Shown here: positions 55,216-63,670 of the stretch, one piece after another
Layout: every line of letters starts with the position of its first letter
Position numbering within the stretch: position 1 is the first letter of the stretch
NCBI RefSeq assembly: GCF_011682065.1
Contig: NZ_VUYU01000001.1
Span: 124,001-188,000, forward strand
Source of the DNA: Massilia rubra
GTDB lineage: Bacteria; Pseudomonadota; Gammaproteobacteria; Burkholderiales; Burkholderiaceae_D
Direction of reading: 5' to 3'
DNA length: 64,000 nucleotides
Translations under genes and position numbers: made by a program
Notes under the pieces: model-generated
The model's input: only the letters and a program-made list of their open reading frames with translations
Told to the model about the DNA's origin: nothing
Databases searched by the model: none

Positions 55216-56631
55216 ATGGTTTTCAGTTCAGCCGTTTTCCTGTTCTACTTCTTCCCCTGCTTCCTGCTGCTGTATTACCTGCTGCCGTGGAAAAATGCCG
55301 TCCTGCTGATCGGCAGCCTGGTGTTCTACGCCTGGGGCGAGCCGCGCTTCGTGCCGCTGCTGATGCTCTCGGCTTTCCTTAACTACAGCTTCGGCTGGCT
55401 GATCGCGCGCGCCGGCGGCCAGCGCAAGGCGTTGCTGGGCCTGGGGATCGGGCTGAACCTGGCGATGCTGGGCTATTACAAATACCTGGGCTTTTTCGCC
55501 GGCATCCTGAACGCCATCGGCCTGCGCGAAGGCGCGCTGCCGGCCATCGTGCTGCCGCTGGGGATTTCGTTTTTCGTGTTCCAGGGCATTTCCTACCTGA
55601 TCGACGTGTACCGCCGCGACATCACCGCGCAAAGCAGCTTCCTGCGCTTCGCCATGTACAAGGCCATGTTCCCGCAACTGATCGCCGGCCCGATCGTGCG
55701 CTACCGCCAGATTGCCCATGAAGTCGAGCAGCGCACCATCAGCAACGCGCGCCTGTGGATGGGGTTTCGCCTGTTCGTGCTGGGCCTGGCGCAAAAGGTG
55801 CTGATCGCCAATTCCGTGGGACAGGCTGCCGACCACGTCTTCGCCATCGATCCCGCCCAGCTCGACGCTCCGGCGGCCTGGATCGGCATCGCCTGCTATT
55901 CGATCCAGATCCTGTTCGACTTCGCCGGCTACTCCCTCATGGCGATCGGCATCGGCCACATGCTCGGCTTTAGCTATCCGCCCAATTTCAACCGTCCGTA
56001 TTCGGCCACCTCGATCACCGATTTCTGGCGCCGCTGGCACATCAGCCTGTCGAGCTGGTTCCGCGACTACCTGTACATTCCGCTGGGCGGCAACCGCGGC
56101 TCGCCCCTGCGCACTTACTTCAACCTGGCGCTGGTGTTCTTCCTGTGCGGCCTGTGGCATGGCGCGGCCTGGACCTTTGTCATCTGGGGCCTGTGGCACG
56201 GCGCCCTGCTGGTGTTGGAGCGCCTGGGCGGCGCGGCCCTGCTGGCGCGCCTGCCCGCCATCGTCGGCCAGGCCTGGACCCTGCTGTGCGTGATGATCGG
56301 CTGGGTGTTCTTCCGCGCCAACGATGTGCCGCACGCGCTCAATTACCTGGGCAGCATGTTCGGCGCCCACGTCGAGCAGGCCCATGCGCATTCGTGGCGC
56401 ATGGATGTCGGCCACAGTGCGCTGCTGGCGCTGGTGGTGGGCGCCTTGCTGGCCTGCTGGCGCTGGCGCGCCGCGCTGTCGCCCGGGGCGGCGAGCGCGG
56501 CCCCGGCCGCGCGCCTGCCGGCCGTGCTGGTGCATGGCGGCCACGCCGTGCTGACCGCGTCGCTGGCGCTGCTGTGCATCGCCAGCCTGGCTGCCGGCAC
56601 TTACAATCCCTTCATCTATTTCCGCTTCTGA
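55216..56631 (+). CDS. MBOAT O-acyltransferase, AlgI-like (copy 2)
   Basis: A 471-residue protein nearly identical to the MBOAT at 52481 over the first 340 residues, with the same DFWRRWHISLSSWFRDYLYI and FLCGLWHGAAWTF motifs. The two differ mainly in a short loop near residue 66, in residues 170-220 and in the C-terminal 100 residues. The preceding 30 bp also match copy 1 (CTGACGAGACAC). This is a recent tandem duplication; a gene conversion history is possible. Confidence 0.93.
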   Translation: MVFSSAVFLFYFFPCFLLLYYLLPWKNAVLLIGSLVFYAWGEPRFVPLLMLSAFLNYSFGWLIARAGGQRKALLGLGIGLNLAMLGYYKYLGFFAGILNAIGLREGALPAIVLPLGISFFVFQGISYLIDVYRRDITAQSSFLRFAMYKAMFPQLIAGPIVRYRQIAHEVEQRTISNARLWMGFRLFVLGLAQKVLIANSVGQAADHVFAIDPAQLDAPAAWIGIACYSIQILFDFAGYSLMAIGIGHMLGFSYPPNFNRPYSATSITDFWRRWHISLSSWFRDYLYIPLGGNRGSPLRTYFNLALVFFLCGLWHGAAWTFVIWGLWHGALLVLERLGGAALLARLPAIVGQAWTLLCVMIGWVFFRANDVPHALNYLGSMFGAHVEQAHAHSWRMDVGHSALLALVVGALLACWRWRAALSPGAASAAPAARLPAVLVHGGHAVLTASLALLCIASLAAGTYNPFIYFRF

Positions 56632-56632
56632 T

Positions 56633-57832
56633 ATGCGCAACCCTGTTCTCGCAATGCTTGGCCGCAATGCCGGCAAGTTCGCCGTGGTGGCCCTGCTGTC
56701 GGTGCCGGCCGTGATGTCGCTGTACAACGCACGCACCAAGCCGCCCGACCCCAACCTGGCGCAGCTGCCGGCGCGCCCCGCGACCACTGCCCAATTGCTG
56801 GAAGCGCCGCCCAAGCTCGACGCCTGGATCAACGACCATTTCGGCTACCGGGTCGACCTGCTCCAGTTGAACAACCGCATGCGCTTCAAGCTGTTCCGCG
56901 AATTTCCGACGGTGCAGATGGCGGCCGGGCGCCACGGCCGCTACTTCCTGGCGGCACACGGCACCAACATGCCGCCGTTCCAGGCGGTGATGGCCGCCTG
57001 CGGCGGCACGCCCGCGCGCGCCTCGACCATCCCGCACCTGAACCGCATGTTCAGCGCTTTCCACCAGGCCGGCCTTTCGCCCAAGCTGATGGTGGTGCCC
57101 TCGGCGCCGGTGGTGTATCCGGAAGACGTGCCGCGCTTCCTGGAGCGCGCCTGCGCCAGCCCCGACACGCCGACCGCGGGCGTGCTGGCGTCGCCGCAAC
57201 TGGAGCAACCGGCCAGGGAAAATATGTATTATCCGGTGCGCGAAATGCGCGAGATCAAAAAGAGCGCGGTGCTGTTTCCGAAAACCTGGTTCCATTGGAC
57301 CGGCGACGGCCTGGACCAGGTGGCGCGCGCCAGCCTGACCCATTTCTGGCAGCGTCCGCTCGACCAGGCGCCGGTCCTGGCGACCAAAAAATACATGCAT
57401 CACTCGGACGTGTCGCACCTGTTCGACGGCGTGCTGCTGGAAAGCGAGATCATCGAACCCGACCTGGAAGCGTCGCAGGTCAAGGGCTGCTGGGGTGGCG
57501 ATTGCTATCCCGAAATCGCGGCGGTGGCGGGAAAATTGCGCGACATCAGCCGCTTCAGCAATCCCAAGGCGCCCGCGCGGCGCCTGCTGATCATCTCGGA
57601 CTCCTTCGGCTCCAAGGTGTCGGCCTGGTATGCGCGCTATTACGGCACGGTGGAGCAGTTCGCGACCAATAACACCGACCAGCTCACGCCCGAACAGATC
57701 CTGATCCTCACGAACTATCTGTACCGCGACCCCGGCAATACCGACATCCTGATCCTGTATCACGACGCCGGCGCCATGTTCGACGTGCTGCGTTTTGGCA
57801 CCGAGCGGCTGTTGCCGCCGCCCAAGGCTTAG
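56633..57832 (+). CDS. AlgJ/AlgX-like SGNH-type acetylation protein (copy 3)
   Basis: A 399-residue protein starting one base after the second MBOAT stop. It has the N-terminal anchor, WINDHFGYRVDLLQL, REFPTVQMAAGRHGRYFLAA, TWFHWTGDGLDQVA and LLIISDSFGSKVSAW. As in the other copies the DxHW Asp is Trp. It closes the J-I-J-I-J array. The following gap (57833-57945) holds no gene. Confidence 0.78.
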   Translation: MRNPVLAMLGRNAGKFAVVALLSVPAVMSLYNARTKPPDPNLAQLPARPATTAQLLEAPPKLDAWINDHFGYRVDLLQLNNRMRFKLFREFPTVQMAAGRHGRYFLAAHGTNMPPFQAVMAACGGTPARASTIPHLNRMFSAFHQAGLSPKLMVVPSAPVVYPEDVPRFLERACASPDTPTAGVLASPQLEQPARENMYYPVREMREIKKSAVLFPKTWFHWTGDGLDQVARASLTHFWQRPLDQAPVLATKKYMHHSDVSHLFDGVLLESEIIEPDLEASQVKGCWGGDCYPEIAAVAGKLRDISRFSNPKAPARRLLIISDSFGSKVSAWYARYYGTVEQFATNNTDQLTPEQILILTNYLYRDPGNTDILILYHDAGAMFDVLRFGTERLLPPPKA

Positions 57833-57945
57833 TGTTTGTCCGCTAGCTTATCCATGGGCTTGCTTGGCTTGCTGCTTGATTCGGTTGATTGAAAACCGGA
57901 GAGGCGTACAATCGAAGCTCCCGAAAGAGCAATCATGGCGGCACT

Positions 57946-58377
57946 GTGACTGGTGTGAAGGAACTGTTGAAGCGGCCCGCCGACAACGACGCTTTCATGC
58001 GCAATATGGCGAGTCAGGAACAGGCGCGGCGTGCCGATCTGGCCGGCAGCGGGGAGTTGATCGCGGCCCGGGATCTGGCTGATCGTCTGACACTGTCGCC
58101 GCAGGCCGTCAGCAAGGCCCTCAAGGCAGGGCGGATGTTTGCGCTCGAGTGCGGAGGCGGCCGCTTTCTGTATCCCGCATTCTATTCTGACGAGACGATG
58201 TCGCGGCGTGATCTGGAGACGGTGACGCGCGCGTTGGGCGACATACCGGCGTCAAGCAAATGGCAATTCTTTACCACGCCCAAGGCTTCCCTGAGCGGCC
58301 TCACTGCGCTTCAGGCGTTGCAGCAGGGTGAACTGCGAGCCGTGCTGATAACGGCAGCCGGATTCATGGAGCGCTGA
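57946..58377 (+). CDS. Small HTH protein, possible antitoxin-like regulator
   Basis: A 143-residue soluble protein from a GTG start (57946); a second GTG (57955) is equally possible. A helix-turn-helix is suggested by LIAARDLADRLTLSPQAVSK with ALKAGRMFALECGGGRFLYP. The C-terminal SLSGLTALQALQQGELRAVL resembles the end of Xre/MbcA/ParS toxin-binding domains, but only loosely. No toxin gene lies beside it; the following gene is convergent. I do not assign a function. Confidence 0.55.
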   Translation: MTGVKELLKRPADNDAFMRNMASQEQARRADLAGSGELIAARDLADRLTLSPQAVSKALKAGRMFALECGGGRFLYPAFYSDETMSRRDLETVTRALGDIPASSKWQFFTTPKASLSGLTALQALQQGELRAVLITAAGFMER

Positions 58378-58454
58378 GTTGCCGCCACCCCGCTCGGGCC
58401 ACCGGCAAATAGCATCGTCGCCGCATAACGCTCTATCGCAATGCGTTGATCGTT

Positions 58455-61400
58455 CTATCCCTTGTCGCCCTCGCTCCACAGAAGATCTTCGCCGCGCCCG
58501 TCGAGCACCGCCAGCAGCTGGCCGGCGTTGTCGCGCCAGGTGATCCACGGCATGCCGGCCGAATCGGGCTCGGTGCCGGCGCTGCGCTGGGCCAGCCAGG
58601 TGCGCAGCGCCTGCGCCAGCTCGGTCCCGTGCATGCCGCTGAAGTAAGCCGCGTGCGTGCCGGCCACCTCGCGAAACACCGGCAGGTCGCGCGCCAGCAG
58701 CGGCAAGCCGTAGCGCGCCGCTTCGATCAGCGGCAGGCCGAAACCTTCGCCTTCGCTCGGCACCAGCAGGCAGGAACTGGACTGGTACAGCGCCAGCAGT
58801 TCGGCGTCGCCGATCCCTTGCAGCCATTCCAGGCGCTTGCCCAGTTCCGCGTGGCCGCGCAGGCGCTCGACGATGCGCGGAATGGTGCGCCGCGCCGCCG
58901 CCGGCAGCGGGGTCCAGCCTTCCGCGCCGACGATCACCAGGCGCGCGTCGACGCCTTCGCGCCACAGCACCTCGAACGCGTCGAGCGCCTGCAGGTGGCC
59001 CTTGCGCGGCTCGATCGTGCCGACCATCAGGAAGGTGGCGGGACCGTCGCGCCGCGCCGCGGCGCCAGCCACGGGCGCCACCTGCGCGCCGATATCGGCG
59101 CCGTGGTGCAGCACCGCCAGCTTGAGCGGGCCGCGCAGTTCCAGGCGCGCCTGCGCCAGCCAGTCCTGCAGTTCGCTCCTGACCGCGCCTGAAATGCACA
59201 GCAGGCGGTCGGCATTGGCGGCCACGCACGCCAGCCAGGCGCCATGGCCGGCATCCGCGCCCTCCGGGAAGAATTCGGGACGCAGTACCGGCAGCAGGTC
59301 GTGGATCAAGAAGGTGACTTCGACCCCGCGCGCGCGCCAGGCCGCGAACAGGCCTTCGCGCGCGGCCGCCAGCACCGCGCCGGGCGCATAGTCGGCGCAG
59401 TAGAAACGGTCGCCCGCGTTCACTTCCACCGCTTCGTCGGACGGCAGCGGCGAATCGATGCCGTACAGGCCGCGCGCATACTCGCGCGCATAGCGGTATT
59501 CGGTGCGGCCATTGTGCTCGGCCAGGTAGACCGGTTCGATGCGCAGGCCCGGTTCGAGGCGCGCCAGCAGTTCGGTCAACTGCATGCGCACCACCCGTTC
59601 GATGCCGGTATTGAGGCCATGGCGCGCGGTCGAAGTGACGTCGACCAGCAACTGGCGCGGCGCCAGCGCCTCGGGCGCGGCGGCGATGCATTGGGCGCTC
59701 ATGCGCACCAGCGCGTCGTCATGCCGCAGCGCCGGCTGGTCCGCCAGCGCGCTCATCAGGGCCGCGCGCGATCCAGGCGCGCCGGCATACGCCTCTTCGA
59801 TGGCCACCGCGTACAGGGCGGCGCAATGGGCCGGGCTGTGCACCGTGTGCAGCAGCGCGCGCGCGCGTTCGCCCAGCGCGGCGCGGCGCGCCGGGTCGGC
59901 ATGCAAGCCTTCCAGCGCTTCGCGCAACTGGTCCTGGGTGAACAGGTCGGGCAGGCCCCACACCGCGTCCGCCGGCAGTTCGGCCATCGAGCCGTTGGCG
60001 TTGACGATGGTCGGCAAACCGTAATTGAGGCAGTCGAGCACCGCGGCCGAGGTTTCGCCGCGCGACAGGCAGCGCAGCTGCACGCCGACATCGGCCGCTT
60101 GCAGGTACTGCTGGTAGACCGCTTCGTCGGTCCATCCGGCCACGCGCATGCGCTTGCCGCCGGCCGACAAGGTGGCGGCCACGCGCTTGCCATACTCGCC
60201 GCCGTCGTTGGCGCCGACCAGCACCAGTTCGCAGCGCGGGTCGCGGTGCAGCCCGGAATCCATCCAGGCGTCCAGCAATTCCTGGCTATGCTTGGTGTTG
60301 GCGACAAAGCCGAAACTGCACACCAAAAACACCTCGTCGCCGATGCCGAGCGCGCGCCGGGCGCTGGCCCGGTCGCCCGGCGCGGGCAGGGCGCGCGGCA
60401 GCGGCACCACGCTCCAGTCGCCCGCCGCCAGCGGTCCGTACCAGTGGCGCGCCAGGCTGCGCGCGTGTTCGGAATGGACCACCACGCGGCGCGCCTGCTG
60501 CAGCACGGTCAGGTTGCACGGATACAGGCTGCGCGTTTCCAGCGCGCGCTCGACCTTCAGGCCGGCCAGCAGCGCGGCCATGCCGTGCGAGTGGAACAGG
60601 GCGTCGGTCCAGGCATTGGGAATCCCGCCGGCCAGCTGCTCGTAGGCCAGCACGCTGCTGATGAAGAAATCGTGCAGCACCACCACGCCCGGATGGCGCG
60701 CCAGCATGCCGAACATGTGGCTGTGGAAGGGGCTGTTGCCGAACTGGTAGACGATGCGTTCGAACTGGCCGGCGTTCTGCTCGAACCAGGCCAGGTCGCG
60801 CCGGGGCAGGTCGGCCAGGGCCGGCGGCAGCGCGACTTTATCCTGGTGCACGATCAGGTCGATCTCGTAGTGCTCCAGCATGGCCGGCAGCACTTGCGCG
60901 GCGTAGTCGGCGATGCCGGTGCGCTCGGGCGGCAGCGGCGACACGAAGGCCAGGCGCGGACGCCGTGCCGGGGCATTGGCTACCGCGTCGGCTAGCGCGA
61001 CCGGCTGCGCCGCGCCGAAGCGCCGCTCGATCGCGCGCAGGGCCTTGCGCGCGCTCTCGTCCCACGAAAAGCGCTTGGCCTGGGCGCGCCCGTGCGCGCG
61101 CAGGCGTTCGCGCATGGCCGGGTCTTGCAGCACCTGGCCGATTTTTTCGGCGATCGATTGCGGGCGGTCGGCGTCGAACAGCGCTTCCTCGCAGCCCACC
61201 ACTTCGGGAATGCTGGTGTTGTTGGCGCCGATGACGATCGCGCCGCAGGCCATCGCTTCGAGCGCCGGCAGGCCGAAGCCTTCGTGGCGCGAGGGGAAGA
61301 TGAACAGGTCGGTGATCTGGTACAGGCGAATCAGGTCGGCGTCGCTGACGTAGCCGGTCAGGATCAGGTGATCCTTTTCCATGCCGCGCTTGGCCGCGTG

Positions 61401-62234
61401 GGCCAGCAGGTCGGCGCGGTCGCGCTCACCGAGTTTGCTGGCGATGAGCAGCTGGTGGCTGTCGCGCAGGGCCGGCGGCAGCAGGCAGTAGGCGGTGATC
61501 AGGCCATCGATATTCTTGCGCGCGTCAAAGCCGCCCGGCGCGTACATCAGCAAGCCGCGCTTGATGCCGAAGCGCGCGCGCAACTCGGCCACCTGCTCCG
61601 GCGTTTGCGCGGCGTCGGTGCAGAAGGTGTCGTCCACCGCGGTGGAGATGGCGTGCACCGAGTCGGGCGCCAGCGCCAGCGCGTCGATCGCTTCCTGGCG
61701 CGAGTAGTCGGAAATGGCCAGCAGCAGGCCGGCGCTGCGCAGCGAGGCGATCTTGCGCTCGTAGTAGGCGCGCTGGATGGCGCTGCCGAGGTAAGCCTCG
61801 GGATTCAAGAACGGAATCAGGTCGTACAGCACCACCGCAGTGCGCGCGGCGCCGGCGAAGGCGCCGACCGACACCACGGCGTCGTCGACGAAGCCTTCGA
61901 ACAAACTGGTGACCAGCACCGCGTCCGGGCGCAACTGGGCGATGTAGTGTTCGCGCGTCAGTTCGGCGGCGCGCGCGCGCGGGCTGTTGCCCGCGTCGAT
62001 TTCGGCCACCGGGCCGGCGATGTCGAACACGCGGATCCGTTCGGGCGGCACCAGGCCGGCGAAGCTGCGCCGCAGGTCGATGATCGAGGCGCCCAGGGCG
62101 CCGTTGAGTACCAGCCAGATTTCGTGTTCGCCGGCGTTGCGCGCCACGCCCAGCGCCAGGGCCAGCGAGTAGCGGCCGATGCCGCGAAAACGGCTTTCCG
62201 ACTGGGCGCCCTGGAGGTCGATCACAATGCGCAT
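58455..62234 (-). CDS. Three-module GT4 glycosyltransferase
   Basis: A 1259-residue cytoplasmic enzyme with three GT-B modules. Module 1 (residues 1-410) has RFRGIGRYSLALALGVARN and SRHEGFGLPALEAMACGAIV. Module 2 (about 430-800) starts RLAFVSPLPPERTGIADYAA and has VQLRCLSRGETSAAVLDCLN, where the usual EGF is altered. Module 3 (about 830-1259) has SSSCLLVPSEGEGFGLPLIE. Modules 1 and 3 hold the E-x7-E-type motif of retaining GT4 enzymes; module 2 is divergent. It starts at 62234, sharing one base with the methyltransferase stop. A polymerising or multi-linkage enzyme for O-antigen is likely. Confidence 0.85.
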   Translation of the reverse strand: MRIVIDLQGAQSESRFRGIGRYSLALALGVARNAGEHEIWLVLNGALGASIIDLRRSFAGLVPPERIRVFDIAGPVAEIDAGNSPRARAAELTREHYIAQLRPDAVLVTSLFEGFVDDAVVSVGAFAGAARTAVVLYDLIPFLNPEAYLGSAIQRAYYERKIASLRSAGLLLAISDYSRQEAIDALALAPDSVHAISTAVDDTFCTDAAQTPEQVAELRARFGIKRGLLMYAPGGFDARKNIDGLITAYCLLPPALRDSHQLLIASKLGERDRADLLAHAAKRGMEKDHLILTGYVSDADLIRLYQITDLFIFPSRHEGFGLPALEAMACGAIVIGANNTSIPEVVGCEEALFDADRPQSIAEKIGQVLQDPAMRERLRAHGRAQAKRFSWDESARKALRAIERRFGAAQPVALADAVANAPARRPRLAFVSPLPPERTGIADYAAQVLPAMLEHYEIDLIVHQDKVALPPALADLPRRDLAWFEQNAGQFERIVYQFGNSPFHSHMFGMLARHPGVVVLHDFFISSVLAYEQLAGGIPNAWTDALFHSHGMAALLAGLKVERALETRSLYPCNLTVLQQARRVVVHSEHARSLARHWYGPLAAGDWSVVPLPRALPAPGDRASARRALGIGDEVFLVCSFGFVANTKHSQELLDAWMDSGLHRDPRCELVLVGANDGGEYGKRVAATLSAGGKRMRVAGWTDEAVYQQYLQAADVGVQLRCLSRGETSAAVLDCLNYGLPTIVNANGSMAELPADAVWGLPDLFTQDQLREALEGLHADPARRAALGERARALLHTVHSPAHCAALYAVAIEEAYAGAPGSRAALMSALADQPALRHDDALVRMSAQCIAAAPEALAPRQLLVDVTSTARHGLNTGIERVVRMQLTELLARLEPGLRIEPVYLAEHNGRTEYRYAREYARGLYGIDSPLPSDEAVEVNAGDRFYCADYAPGAVLAAAREGLFAAWRARGVEVTFLIHDLLPVLRPEFFPEGADAGHGAWLACVAANADRLLCISGAVRSELQDWLAQARLELRGPLKLAVLHHGADIGAQVAPVAGAAARRDGPATFLMVGTIEPRKGHLQALDAFEVLWREGVDARLVIVGAEGWTPLPAAARRTIPRIVERLRGHAELGKRLEWLQGIGDAELLALYQSSSCLLVPSEGEGFGLPLIEAARYGLPLLARDLPVFREVAGTHAAYFSGMHGTELAQALRTWLAQRSAGTEPDSAGMPWITWRDNAGQLLAVLDGRGEDLLWSEGDKG

Positions 62235-63670
62235 CAGTTCTTCCTTGAGTCGATAGCTTGTTTGAGTTCTTGGTAGATGCGTTGCGCGCGCGGCGTCAGG
62301 TCCAGCACGCTGGTGCTGGGCGGGAACGGCGCCGGGGGCGGCGGCGGCGGGTTGTTGCCGCGCCTGAGCACGCCGTACAGGCGCGCGTGCAGGCCGGGGA
62401 AGCGGCGCAGCACGGCCAGTGCGGTGCGCTTGGCGCGCGGACGGCGCAGCAGGGCGCGCATCAGCGACAGCAGCGGCGGCGTGACGCGGCGCTTGATGCC
62501 GGGCCCGATGCGGCCGTCGCGCACGGCGTTGCGCAGGCGGTAGGCGTAGCCGGTGACGATCCGCAGCGGCGCGGTGACGCGCCATGAGGTGCTATCGAGC
62601 AGTTCCTCGACGCGGCGCTGGTGCTGCGCGGCGCGCTCTTCGGCCGCGCCGATGCGGTGGGCCAGCGCATCGAATTTTTCCTGGACCGCCGCGTGGGTTT
62701 GCTCGGCCAGCTGCGCTTGCTCCACCAACCGGGCTTGCAGGTGCGGCACGCTGTGCAGCGTGGGCGCCGCCTCGTCGTGGCGGCGGCGGTTGTCTTCGAC
62801 GCCCTCGGCGATGCGCGCCAGGCCCTTGTGCAGGATGTCGAGCGCTTCGATGTCGGCCTGCTCGCGCCGCCCGACCCGGTCGCCCAGTTGTCCCAGCGCC
62901 TGGTGCAGTTCGGCGCGGCGCACGCTGTCCTGGTGTTCGAAGCGCAGCGCCAGGTCGGCCAGGGAAATGCCGTAACTGGCGGCGAACGGCGCGGCGAACG
63001 GCGCCAGCACCTCGTCCGGCGCATTGCTCTGGCCGACCACCGCGTAATCGGGGCTGACCCCGTCGAGCACATCGATCAGGCCGATCGGCTTGCCCTCGTG
63101 TAGCTGCGCCGCTTCCTGCAGGCGCAGCACCTTCTGGCGCGCAAAGCCGGCAAAGCCCACCACGAACTCGAGCAGGGGCGGCGGAATCGGACGCAGGTGC
63201 GAGGGGTCCATGTAGAAGCTGGACGCGCCCACCACCAGGTTTTCGGGATTCGGCGTTTCCATCACCAACAGGCCGCCCGGCAGCAGCACCCGGCGCGCTT
63301 CGCGGATCAGGTCCTGCACCATCTCGAACGGAATGTGCTCGACCAGGTGGAAGGCCGAGACCATGGCCACGCTGGCGTCAGGCGTGGCGCGCAGCGCGGA
63401 CAGGGCGTCGGTCAGTTCGACGTGCAGGCCGCGTTCGCGGCAGGCCGCCAGCATGCCGTCGTCCAGGTCCACGCCGAACGGCTTGAAGCCTTGCTCGCCC
63501 AGCAGTTCGAGCCATTCGCCGCGCCCGCAACCGAGATCGAGCACCGTGGCGCCCGGATAGCGCGCGGCCAGCGGGCCGTAGAACGCTTGATACGCGGTCA
63601 GGCGCGACTTGATCAATTCGCGCGAACCGCGGTAGCGGTCTTCGAATGCGCGGTAAAAATTGTCGCTCAT
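62234..63670 (-). CDS. SAM methyltransferase with coiled-coil tail
   Basis: A 478-residue protein. Residues about 1-200 are a class I methyltransferase: ATVLDLGCGRGEWLELLGEQ (motif I), VSAFHLVEHIPFEMV and METPNPENLVVGA. Residues about 260-400 are helical with coiled-coil character (ADIEALDILHKGLARIAEGV). The C-terminus has a Pro run and a basic segment. In ABC-exporter O-antigen systems similar methyltransferases with coiled coils (WbdD-like) cap chains and set length; that role is inferred from its place beside a Wzt-like gene. Confidence 0.82.
   Translation of the reverse strand: MSDNFYRAFEDRYRGSRELIKSRLTAYQAFYGPLAARYPGATVLDLGCGRGEWLELLGEQGFKPFGVDLDDGMLAACRERGLHVELTDALSALRATPDASVAMVSAFHLVEHIPFEMVQDLIREARRVLLPGGLLVMETPNPENLVVGASSFYMDPSHLRPIPPPLLEFVVGFAGFARQKVLRLQEAAQLHEGKPIGLIDVLDGVSPDYAVVGQSNAPDEVLAPFAAPFAASYGISLADLALRFEHQDSVRRAELHQALGQLGDRVGRREQADIEALDILHKGLARIAEGVEDNRRRHDEAAPTLHSVPHLQARLVEQAQLAEQTHAAVQEKFDALAHRIGAAEERAAQHQRRVEELLDSTSWRVTAPLRIVTGYAYRLRNAVRDGRIGPGIKRRVTPPLLSLMRALLRRPRAKRTALAVLRRFPGLHARLYGVLRRGNNPPPPPPAPFPPSTSVLDLTPRAQRIYQELKQAIDSRKN

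Noticed and set aside
58455-62585. Extending the large glycosyltransferase to a 1376-codon frame
   Set aside because: The extra 117 codons overlap the methyltransferase gene in another frame and are Arg/Ala/Pro-rich. The family start MRIVIDLQGAQSESRFRGIG is at 62234.
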